Shown here: positions 16,844-24,065 of the stretch, one piece after another
Numbering within the stretch: position 1 is the stretch's first letter
Layout of the letters: each line of letters starts with the position of its first letter
Assembly (NCBI GenBank): GCA_902582165.1
Contig: CACHQZ010000002.1
Coordinates: 1-64,000, forward strand
Direction: 5' to 3'
DNA: 64,000 bases
DNA from: an uncultured Pelagibacteraceae bacterium
GTDB lineage: Bacteria > Pseudomonadota > Alphaproteobacteria > Pelagibacterales > Pelagibacteraceae
Translations under genes and position numbers: made by a program
The notes under the pieces: model-generated
Told to the model about the DNA's origin: nothing
What the model saw: the letters and a program-made list of their open reading frames with translations, nothing else
Databases searched by the model: none

Positions 16844-18772
16844 ATGAATAAACTGTTATGGAAACCTTCTGAAAAATTGAAGGAGAAATCTATCATTTAT
16901 GATTTTTGTAAATTCATAAATTTTGGATCTAATCAAAATTTTAAAGAACTTTGGAAATGGTCAATTAATAATCCTCATGAGTTTTGGTCTAAGTTTTGGG
17001 ACTATTCAAAGATTATTGGAGATAAAGGTAAAGAGGTAATTAAATATAATAAAATTTTTAATAAGACTCAATTTTTTCCTGACTCTAAAATAAATTACAC
17101 GGAAAATATTTTAAAAAAAAAATCATCTGATCTTGCAATTAGTTTTTTATCTGAAAAAGGATTTGAAGAGGAGATTTCTTGGTATGAACTTTACAATAAA
17201 GTTTGTAAGTTTTCAAATTACTTGAAATCTATCAATTTAAAAAAAGGTGATCGTGTTGCAGCTTATGTTCCTAATAAAATTGAGTCTATCATCAGTTTTT
17301 TAGCCTGTGCAAAAAATGGAATTATTTGGTCGTCATGTTCTCCTGACTTTGGAACTCAAGGTGTTGTAGATAGATTTAAACAAATTGAACCTAGTATTTT
17401 AATAACCAGTAACCACTATTTTTATAATGGTAAAAAAATAAATATTCTTGAAAAAATTGAAGATATCTTAAAGGAAATTCCTTCAATAAAAAAAACTTTA
17501 GTATTTGCGTATAATAAAAAAGAGGGAATGAATCTTCAAAATTATATAAACTTTGACGAAGTTTTGGACAAGACAGAAGTAGACGAGGTCTTTGAACGGT
17601 TTGAGTTTAATCATCCCATTTATATTCTATTTTCAAGCGGAACAACTGGAAAACCTAAATGTATAACACATGGAGCTGGTAATGTTTTAATCGAGCATAA
17701 CAAAGAATTCATGCTTCATTGTGATATCAGGGATGATGAAAAATTATTTTACTACACTACTACAGGCTGGATGATGTGGAATTGGTTAGTTGGAGGATTA
17801 GCAACAGGCTCATCTATATTTTTATTCGATGGAGCACCTGTTTATCCAAAAATAGATGTTCTTTTGGAGTATTGTCAAAACAAGAAAATTAACTTTTTTG
17901 GAGTAAGCGCTAAATACATCGACCATTTAAAGAATGAAAAATATAATAGTAAAAACCTAAACCTAAGCTCAATAAAAATAATAACTTCAACAGGCTCTCC
18001 GTTAGCTGAGGAAAGTTTCAAGTATGTATACGATAATATAAAAAAAGATGTTCATCTTGCATCTATTGCTGGAGGAACAGATTTAGTTGGTTGTTTGGTA
18101 TTAGGAAACCTTTACTCAAATGTATACATGGGAGAAATTCAAGGACAAAGCCTAGGCATTGACGTGGATGTTTTTACCGATGAAGGAAAAAGTATTAATG
18201 ATGGAGAGAAAGGGGAGCTAGTAGTTAAAAAACCTTTTCCATCCATGCCAGTAAAATTTTGGGGAGATGACGACGGACAAAAATATCATAAAGCCTATTT
18301 CAATAGGTTTGAAAATATTTGGCACCATGGTGATTTTATTGAGAGAACTAAGAATAATGGATTTATTATGCGTGGAAGATCTGACGCCACTCTTAATCCT
18401 GGAGGCGTAAGAATAGGAACAGCAGAAATTTATCAGCAAGTCGAAGATATTGATTTTATTACAGAAGGCTTAGTTATCGGACAAGATTACAATGATGATG
18501 TAAGGGTAATTTTGTTTGTAACAACAAAAAATGACGAGGAATTAAATGATGAAAAAATAAAATCAATTAAATCAAGAATAAGAAAGAACTGTTCCCCAAA
18601 ACATGTCCCTTCATTAATTATCAAAGTTCCAGAAATTCCTAGGACCAAAAGTGGTAAAATACTTGAACTAGCGGTTAGAAAAGTAATTCACGGGGAAACT
18701 ATTAATAATAAAGAGGCAATAGCCAATCCCGAGGCTTTAAAATATTTCGAGAATATTCCTCAGCTAAAATAA
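16844..18772 (+). CDS. aacS: Acetoacetyl-CoA synthetase (acetoacetate-CoA ligase)
   Basis: This ANL-superfamily adenylate-forming enzyme activates acetoacetate to acetoacetyl-CoA with ATP. The P-loop motif SSGTTGKPK is at about residues 264-272. The AacS-type segment TTTGWMMWNWLVGGLATGSS and the C-terminal domain hinge and lysine motif (GRSDATLNPGGVRIG, PRTKSGKILE) are all present. Length (642 aa) and the N-terminal LLWKPSEK opening fit AacS rather than acetyl-CoA synthetase. It is divergent from aceE, and its 3' end overlaps the convergent HDAC-family gene by 13 bases. The thiolase needed for the next step is encoded 1.6 kb downstream. Confidence 0.93.
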   Translation: MNKLLWKPSEKLKEKSIIYDFCKFINFGSNQNFKELWKWSINNPHEFWSKFWDYSKIIGDKGKEVIKYNKIFNKTQFFPDSKINYTENILKKKSSDLAISFLSEKGFEEEISWYELYNKVCKFSNYLKSINLKKGDRVAAYVPNKIESIISFLACAKNGIIWSSCSPDFGTQGVVDRFKQIEPSILITSNHYFYNGKKINILEKIEDILKEIPSIKKTLVFAYNKKEGMNLQNYINFDEVLDKTEVDEVFERFEFNHPIYILFSSGTTGKPKCITHGAGNVLIEHNKEFMLHCDIRDDEKLFYYTTTGWMMWNWLVGGLATGSSIFLFDGAPVYPKIDVLLEYCQNKKINFFGVSAKYIDHLKNEKYNSKNLNLSSIKIITSTGSPLAEESFKYVYDNIKKDVHLASIAGGTDLVGCLVLGNLYSNVYMGEIQGQSLGIDVDVFTDEGKSINDGEKGELVVKKPFPSMPVKFWGDDDGQKYHKAYFNRFENIWHHGDFIERTKNNGFIMRGRSDATLNPGGVRIGTAEIYQQVEDIDFITEGLVIGQDYNDDVRVILFVTTKNDEELNDEKIKSIKSRIRKNCSPKHVPSLIIKVPEIPRTKSGKILELAVRKVIHGETINNKEAIANPEALKYFENIPQLK

Positions 18773-19656
18773 TTGGCACAATTTTTATGCAACATTGAGT
18801 GAAGTTTAATAAGTTTTTCAAAACTTTTATTGTAACCTCCTCCTAAAACACCACATAAAGGGATATTCCTAGAATAAAAATTTTCGATTACTATTTGATC
18901 CCTTTTATTAATTCCTTCATCAGTAATCTTAAGTTTGCCTAATCGATCCTCAAAATGAATATCAACTCCTGCTACATAAAATGCAAAATCATAATTATTA
19001 TTGTTTAGCTTTTTTAAATTTTTATGAAGAATATTTAAATATTCCTCATCCTCCATTTGATCTTTGAGCTCAATATCTATATCACTTTTCGACTTTTTAG
19101 CTGGGTAATTAGATGCACAATGCATACTAAAAGTTAGAACATTTTTATCATTTTTAAATATTTCTGCATTTCCATTTCCTTGGTGAACATCTAAATCTAA
19201 GATTAAAATTTTTTTTGTGTATCCTTTATTTTTTAAATAGTTGGCAGCTACTGCTACATCATTAAAAACACAATAACCTGCTCCGCAGTCAAAAGTAGCG
19301 TGGTGGCTACCTCCAGCAGTGTTACATGCAAGTTTTGAGTCTAAGGCTAATTTACTTGCCAAAACTGTTCCTCCGGTGGCAACAAAAGATCTTTTTACTA
19401 CGCTATCATTAATTGGAAATCCTATTTTCTTTTGAGCTTTTATGTCCAAAGTTTTATTCTTTATATGATTAATGTACTCTGTTGAATGAGATGTTTTTAA
19501 AGTTTCAAAAGAACATTCTTTTGGAATATGAAATTTTTTGACTACATTATTTTCTAATAGATGCTTGGCCAGTGCGCCGAATTTTCTAATGGGAAATTTG
19601 TTATCGTCATTTATTTTAGCAACATAATCTGGATGATTTATAACGGGTAATTCCAT
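18760..19656 (-). CDS. Histone deacetylase family protein (class II-type amidohydrolase)
   Basis: This zinc-dependent deacetylase-fold enzyme (298 aa, typical bacterial length) shows GGSHHATFDCGAGYCVFND (active-site His pair and Tyr/Phe loop), DLDVHQGNG near residue 155 (zinc Asp and His) and VAGVDIHFEDRLG (third zinc ligand and rim loop). Bacterial members deacetylate acetyl-lysine proteins, acetylpolyamines or small amides. The substrate cannot be told from sequence. It is convergent with aacS and divergent from the DUF4174-like gene across a 44-base gap. Its location next to acetyl-CoA enzymes invites, but does not prove, a link to protein acetylation. Confidence 0.92.
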   Translation of the reverse strand: MELPVINHPDYVAKINDDNKFPIRKFGALAKHLLENNVVKKFHIPKECSFETLKTSHSTEYINHIKNKTLDIKAQKKIGFPINDSVVKRSFVATGGTVLASKLALDSKLACNTAGGSHHATFDCGAGYCVFNDVAVAANYLKNKGYTKKILILDLDVHQGNGNAEIFKNDKNVLTFSMHCASNYPAKKSKSDIDIELKDQMEDEEYLNILHKNLKKLNNNNYDFAFYVAGVDIHFEDRLGKLKITDEGINKRDQIVIENFYSRNIPLCGVLGGGYNKSFEKLIKLHSMLHKNCANYFS

Positions 19657-19700
19657 AATTTTAACCTATACTGTAATATTATCTTTTTTAAAGAGGTCAA

Positions 19701-20231
19701 ATGATAAAAAAATATAGGTGGAAATGTAGAGTTTTATTAGTCAAAACTCCTGATTATAAAAACCAGAAGTATAAAAGAGCAAAAGTGCTTTATCAAAAGG
19801 ATATTAAACATTTCCATAAAAGGATCATTAAATTAATATCCAAGAAAACTGATAAAGATTTTTTAATTGAGCTATATGGTTTTGACGGCACGAAAAAACA
19901 AACATTTAAAAATTTTAATAGTCGAGATATTTTCAAGATAATTGATCGAATGCCAATGTCTAAAATTCTTAAAGATAAAAAGATTAAGCCATTAAATTTA
20001 TCTTTATTTTCTGATTATAATCCTAAAACAACTACTTATGGTTTAGGTTTTAAGGATAAAGAAAAAGCCTTATACACAGTTAAAGCCATAAAAAACAGAG
20101 ATCTAAAATATCAAGTAAATGTAATAGCAACTATGTTGGGAAGAGCAAAAAAACACCCACACAAAACTAAAAAAATGAAAGACGCGATAAAAGTTTTTAG
20201 TTTATGGATGAAGAACTACAAAAAAAATTAA
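19701..20231 (+). CDS. DUF4174-like N-terminal domain protein of unknown function
   Basis: This is a basic, soluble-looking 176-aa protein without a signal peptide. The first ~90 residues follow the DUF4174 pattern from memory: an opening YRWKCRVLLVKTPDY, an internal ELYGFDGTKKQ strand-turn, and an IDRMPMSK motif at the end. The last ~70 residues form a separate conserved-looking helical block (QVNVIATMLGRAKKHPHKT, then KVFSLWMKNY), which I cannot name. DUF4174 proteins are thioredoxin-fold-like but no Cys-x-x-Cys is present here. The 3' end overlaps the small convergent ORF by 4 bases. The function is unknown. Confidence 0.75.
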   Translation: MIKKYRWKCRVLLVKTPDYKNQKYKRAKVLYQKDIKHFHKRIIKLISKKTDKDFLIELYGFDGTKKQTFKNFNSRDIFKIIDRMPMSKILKDKKIKPLNLSLFSDYNPKTTTYGLGFKDKEKALYTVKAIKNRDLKYQVNVIATMLGRAKKHPHKTKKMKDAIKVFSLWMKNYKKN

Positions 20232-20362
20232 TTATACGCCAAATAAATTGAAATTATTACAACCCAAAAGAAAGCATAATAAAGTATATAACCTTTAACA
20301 GTAAAAGGCATTTTTTTTATTTTACGTTTCCCTTTCCCTTTATATGGTTTGGAAATTTCCAT
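20228..20362 (-). CDS. Small membrane protein, 44 aa, coupled to thiolase
   Basis: This gene is not in the ORF track because it is short. The ATG at 20360-20362 overlaps the thiolase stop (TAATG), a junction typical of coupled genes here. The product starts with a basic stretch (KPYKGKGKRKIKK) and then has one ~20-residue hydrophobic helix (YILYYAFFWVVIISIYLAY) ending at the C-terminus, which predicts a single-span inner-membrane protein with its basic end in the cytoplasm. The stop overlaps the convergent 176-aa gene by 4 bases, leaving no unused DNA. Its position and composition argue that it is real; the function is unknown. Confidence 0.65.
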   Translation of the reverse strand: MEISKPYKGKGKRKIKKMPFTVKGYILYYAFFWVVIISIYLAYN

Positions 20363-21540
20363 TATCTTTCTATACACATAGCTATACCCATACCTCCACC
20401 TATACATAGTGTAGCTAAACCTTTTTTTACGTCTCTCCTTATCATTTCGTGTATTAATGTAACAAGTATTCGAGTTCCTGAGGCACCAATCGGATGACCT
20501 ATTGCTATCGCGCCACCATTAACATTCACTTTCTCTTCAGGTATTGATAATGTCTTAATTACCGCAATACTTTGCGCGGCAAACGCCTCATTAATTTCAA
20601 ACAAATCTACATCTTTAACTGACCAACCTGCTAAATCGATTGCTTTTTTTGAAGAAGGAATAGGACCTGTTCCCATTAAGGCAGGATCTACCCCGCAGCT
20701 TGCCCAAGATTTAACTTTAACTAAACTTTTGATATTTCTATTCTCGGCCTCTTTGCTATTCATTAAAGTTATTGCTGCAGCCCCATCATTTATACCTGAT
20801 GAATTACCAGCTGTTACAGAACCCTCCTTTTTAAAAACAGGCTTTAATCTTTTTAAAGCATCTAAGTTTATCCCTTTACGTGGATGCTCATCCTTTATAA
20901 AATTCACCTCAGATTTTTTAGATTTAATTTTAAAATTTATAATTTCGTTATCAAATCTACCCTCTTTTTGTGCATTTAATGCTTTCTCCTGTGATCTTAA
21001 AGCAAATTTATCTTGTTCTATTCTTGTGATTTGAAATTTTTCGGCAACGTTTTCTGCTGTAATACCCATGTGATACTCATGGAACGCATCTAACAATCCA
21101 TCTTTAATCATTGTGTCCGTCATACTAGCATCACCTAACTTTGTTCCATCTCTTAAATGAACAGCATGAGGGGCTAACGACATACTCTCTTGTCCCCCAG
21201 CGATTATTATTTTAGAGTCATTTGACTTTATACTTTGGTATCCAGATGCAGCTGATCTTATCCCAGAACCACAAACTTGATTGACAATATAAGCTGGCTT
21301 TTCTTTTGGAATACCTGATTTAATAGAAGCTTGTCTAGCAGGGTTTTGACCTGTGCCGCCTGTAAGAACTTGACCCATTATCACCTCATCAATATCCTCA
21401 CCTTTAATATTTGAATTTTTCATCGCCGCAGTTATAACTGCTGATCCTAAATCACTTGCAGCAACATTTTTCAAAGATTTTCCCAAAGACCCTACAGCTG
21501 TTCTACAAGCCGCAGTGATTACTATATTGTTATTATTCAT
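20362..21540 (-). CDS. Acetyl-CoA C-acetyltransferase (thiolase)
   Basis: This biosynthetic/degradative type II thiolase interconverts two acetyl-CoA with acetoacetyl-CoA. Catalytic residues are clear: the nucleophile C90 in NQVCGSG, H349 in GHPIGASG and C379 in CIGGGMG. Length (392 aa) is standard for the PhaA/AtoB type. Together with AacS it could convert acetoacetate to acetyl-CoA. The stop codon overlaps the start of the 44-aa membrane protein. The start at 21540 is 20 bases from the stop of the O-antigen ligase-like gene upstream on the same strand, so the two may share a transcript. Confidence 0.95.
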   Translation of the reverse strand: MNNNNIVITAACRTAVGSLGKSLKNVAASDLGSAVITAAMKNSNIKGEDIDEVIMGQVLTGGTGQNPARQASIKSGIPKEKPAYIVNQVCGSGIRSAASGYQSIKSNDSKIIIAGGQESMSLAPHAVHLRDGTKLGDASMTDTMIKDGLLDAFHEYHMGITAENVAEKFQITRIEQDKFALRSQEKALNAQKEGRFDNEIINFKIKSKKSEVNFIKDEHPRKGINLDALKRLKPVFKKEGSVTAGNSSGINDGAAAITLMNSKEAENRNIKSLVKVKSWASCGVDPALMGTGPIPSSKKAIDLAGWSVKDVDLFEINEAFAAQSIAVIKTLSIPEEKVNVNGGAIAIGHPIGASGTRILVTLIHEMIRRDVKKGLATLCIGGGMGIAMCIER

Positions 21541-21560
21541 TCTATCTTTTTACACTATAT

Positions 21561-22868
21561 CTAATTTAATTGTCTATTAGAGTTTAATCCTATTATTATC
21601 CCTAAAATAAGAAATATAAATGTTGCATTTCCAGTGGTAAAAAAGCTTCCAGAGGTTTTTATTGGAAATATCTCAACCAAAAAAACTAAAATAAATGGAC
21701 TAATAAGATTATTTGTAAAATTTCCCGATACGAACTGTCTCTTTGATGTAATTAAAAGATATAATGTATAAGTTAAGATTATCAAAGCTAATACAAACCC
21801 TATTAGACCTAATTCAGATAAAAGCTCTAAATAATAATTATGCGGGTGACTAGAACAAAACTGCATTGTTTTTGCACAATTATAATAAAAAGAGTCTATC
21901 CCTCCACCTACTAAAATATTTTCTCTCCAAGCAGCATAACCAGTATAAAATTCTTTAATATATGAATTTGATATAGTGTTATAAATACTTGGTTCCTTTC
22001 CTAAAAAAATTACATCTTTTAAAAATAAAACCATTTGATAAACAATATCTAAAAAATTAGCCGTATAAGATTTAACGAGTAAACTGAAATTAAAAAATAA
22101 TAAAAAGATAAGGATCGATACGGTAAAAAAAAGTAAAGAATATTTTCTTAATTTTTTTTCCATAAAAAATAATAAAACAAACATAAGTAAAAAAAGTAAT
22201 ATAGGCATTCGATTTCCGGCCATTATCATCGATAAAAAAATTAACATAAATAAAATAGAAAGAATGAAGATAATTATCTTTTTATCATCTAAATTAAAAA
22301 AGAAAGGAACTAGAAAAAAAAGAAAAATACTAAATCTTTGTAAATATGATCCTGCGATATATTCATCACCAAAAGGACCAGATAGTTTATGTGGAGTTCT
22401 TAAATTACCAAATAAGTCTTTACCGTAATAAAATTGAATAATTATATCTATGGATACAAACAAAACACAAATGCTTGTAATAATAAAGAATAATTTAAAA
22501 TTAAAAATTTTATCTAGCACAAGAAATCTTATTATAAAATAAAAGATTAGATATCTCATAAATGCCAAACTTTTTAAAAGAACATTATAATTTGACAATT
22601 GATTATCTAAATTAGATAGAGAAGAAAAAGTATTTATAATTCCAGAAAAAAGAGCAAATGAAAAAAAAATTAAAAACAGTTTGTCTATAAGCAACAACTT
22701 GTATTTAAATATTTTTTTCCGATAAATTATTAAAGTAAAAAAAATTATACAAGCTAGATTAACGTTAATCGCTAAATTTCCTAAAATATAACTTATTGGC
22801 AATGATATTAACAAAATGTTAATAAAATTATTTGGACTCAAATTATTCAAATAAGGGTTGGATTGCAT
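21561..22868 (-). CDS. O-antigen ligase/Wzy-like membrane protein
   Basis: This integral membrane protein of 435 aa has around a dozen hydrophobic helices and one larger periplasmic loop. Its family mark is the HNYYLELLSELGLIGF segment near residue 345, the conserved H-N-x-x-L-E-x-L-x-E-x-G-x-x-G pattern of WaaL/Wzy_C proteins, which join undecaprenyl-linked glycans to lipid A core or polymerise them. The exact reaction cannot be separated by sequence. UppP, which recycles the same lipid carrier, is encoded just beyond the tRNA-Arg gene, and two glycosyltransferases lie further along the window. Confidence 0.85.
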   Translation of the reverse strand: MQSNPYLNNLSPNNFINILLISLPISYILGNLAINVNLACIIFFTLIIYRKKIFKYKLLLIDKLFLIFFSFALFSGIINTFSSLSNLDNQLSNYNVLLKSLAFMRYLIFYFIIRFLVLDKIFNFKLFFIITSICVLFVSIDIIIQFYYGKDLFGNLRTPHKLSGPFGDEYIAGSYLQRFSIFLFFLVPFFFNLDDKKIIIFILSILFMLIFLSMIMAGNRMPILLFLLMFVLLFFMEKKLRKYSLLFFTVSILIFLLFFNFSLLVKSYTANFLDIVYQMVLFLKDVIFLGKEPSIYNTISNSYIKEFYTGYAAWRENILVGGGIDSFYYNCAKTMQFCSSHPHNYYLELLSELGLIGFVLALIILTYTLYLLITSKRQFVSGNFTNNLISPFILVFLVEIFPIKTSGSFFTTGNATFIFLILGIIIGLNSNRQLN

Positions 22869-22932
22869 TAATTTTTTTACTTATTGTTTTTTCATTATTA
22901 TGATATTTTTCAAATTTGTTAAAGCATATTTT

Positions 22933-23009
22933 GCGCCTGTAGCTCAACTGGATAGAGCGCTTGGCTACGGACCAGGAGGTTCTGGGTTCAAATCCTAGCA
23001 GGCGCACCA
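22933..23009 (+). tRNA. tRNA-Arg (anticodon ACG)
   Basis: The acceptor stem GCGCCTG pairs with CAGGCGC. The anticodon stem CTTGG/CCAGG holds the loop CTACGGA, giving anticodon ACG (wobble A expected to become inosine), and the T loop is GTTCAAATC. The discriminator A is followed by an encoded CCA at 23007-23009. The ORFs listed across this gene on both strands are shadows. Confidence 0.97.
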
Positions 23010-23051
23010 AAATTTTATTGAATTTCATAAATTTAATAGTAAAAATAAATA

Positions 23052-23147
23052 ATGAAATTTTTATCAAATTTGTCTTTACAAAAATCTGTAATTTTTTTCT
23101 TTATTATAGTTTTATTTATTTTAATAGTTCTTACACTCATTTTATAA
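23052..23147 (+). CDS. Possible 31-aa single-span membrane peptide
   Basis: This frame starts with ATG 43 bases after tRNA-Arg. It encodes a polar start (MKFLSNLSLQKS) followed by a hydrophobic helix of ~19 residues, and its stop overlaps the 3' end of the convergent uppP gene by 6 bases. There is no good ribosome site. T-rich DNA easily yields such frames, so it is only a candidate. The rest of the 132-base gap shows no other feature. Confidence 0.25.
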   Translation: MKFLSNLSLQKSVIFFFIIVLFILIVLTLIL

Positions 23148-23903
23148 ATAACTCACAAATATTAGTATTAGACCCAAAATAACCCTGTAAATTATAAATA
23201 AATTTAGGCTAAACCTTTGAATATATTTTAAAAAAAATTTAATTGTCATTAATGAAAATAAAAAAGAAATAAATATAGAATATAAATTTAATGATGAAAA
23301 AAATAAATTATTTGATGAAATAATATTCGTTAATCCAAAAACTGAAATTGCACCAAGGGTCGGTATTGATAGTAAAAAAGAAATTTTAGCCGAGTCGAGC
23401 CTATTAAAACACAATAATCTAGAAGCTGTAATTGTTATTCCTGATCTACTCACACCGGGTATTAAAGATAAAACCTGAAACAACCCAATTATAACAACGG
23501 ATTTAAAAGATAAATCTTTCTCAATCTTTTTGTTAAGTTTAAATTTATCACTTATATATAATAGAACACCAAAAACTAAAGTACTCCATCCTATAACTTC
23601 TATATTTCTAAATTTATCAATTAAACTAGTTTGAACTAATAAAAATCCTACTAGCATTACAGGAACTGAAGAAATTAGTATTTTTAAAAATAACAACCTA
23701 TTTTCAATAAAATTATAAATATCCTTATGAAAATAAGTTATAACCGCAATAAACGAACCTATGTGCAAGCTTACATCAATTGACAAATTTTCATACTGAA
23801 AGTTCGAAAATTTTGATATTAGTATAAGGTGAGAAGAGGAGCTAATAGGCAAGAATTCTGTAATACCTTGAACTAATGAAAGAATCAGAATTTCAATCAT
23901 CAT
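23142..23903 (-). CDS. uppP: Undecaprenyl-diphosphatase (UppP/BacA)
   Basis: This inner-membrane phosphatase removes a phosphate from undecaprenyl diphosphate to recycle the carrier for peptidoglycan and surface glycans. The diagnostic N-terminal motif QGITEFLPISSSSHLIL is at residues 12-28, and the second motif PGVSRSGITI lies near residue 155. Eight hydrophobic segments and 253 aa fit the family. Two adjacent Met codons allow a start at 23903 or 23900. It runs convergently toward tRNA-Arg and starts 162 bases from gltD. Confidence 0.95.
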   Translation of the reverse strand: MMIEILILSLVQGITEFLPISSSSHLILISKFSNFQYENLSIDVSLHIGSFIAVITYFHKDIYNFIENRLLFLKILISSVPVMLVGFLLVQTSLIDKFRNIEVIGWSTLVFGVLLYISDKFKLNKKIEKDLSFKSVVIIGLFQVLSLIPGVSRSGITITASRLLCFNRLDSAKISFLLSIPTLGAISVFGLTNIISSNNLFFSSLNLYSIFISFLFSLMTIKFFLKYIQRFSLNLFIIYRVILGLILIFVSYL

Positions 23904-23947
23904 TTAGAAGTAAAGATGAAGAATGTTTTTTTAATGTCATGAGCAAA

Positions 23948-23964
23948 TGCATATCAGATATGCA
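23948..23964. promoter_or_regulatory. Perfect 17-bp palindrome upstream of gltD (candidate operator)
   Basis: TGCATATCAGATATGCA is a perfect inverted repeat (8-bp arms, one central base), about 50 bases before the candidate gltD -35 box and 45 bases from the uppP start on the other side. The outer TGCA...TGCA spacing over 17 bases resembles NtrC-type sites, though the inner bases differ. It could act on either divergent gene. Confidence 0.5.
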
Positions 23965-24012
23965 CAAATTAGCTTAAAATATGTTAGATTTTTGAAAAAA
24001 AGGTAATTAATA

Positions 24013-24041
24013 TTGACCTTTTATTTATGTAAATTTACTCT
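24013..24041 (+). promoter_or_regulatory. Candidate promoter of the gltDB operon
   Basis: TTGACC (24013-24018) and TACTCT (24036-24041) have a 17-base spacer and lie about 25 bases before the gltD ATG at 24066. The -35 box is good and the -10 box modest. The 17-bp palindrome upstream would be in an activator position. Confidence 0.4.
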
Positions 24042-24065
24042 AAATTTAACTAGTTTGACCTGCTT

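Noticed and set aside
22843-23182. Two ORFs (74 aa minus, 73 aa plus) covering the tRNA-Arg gene
   Set aside because: They run through a complete tRNA on opposite strands; the parts outside the tRNA have no family features. They are translation shadows of an RNA gene.
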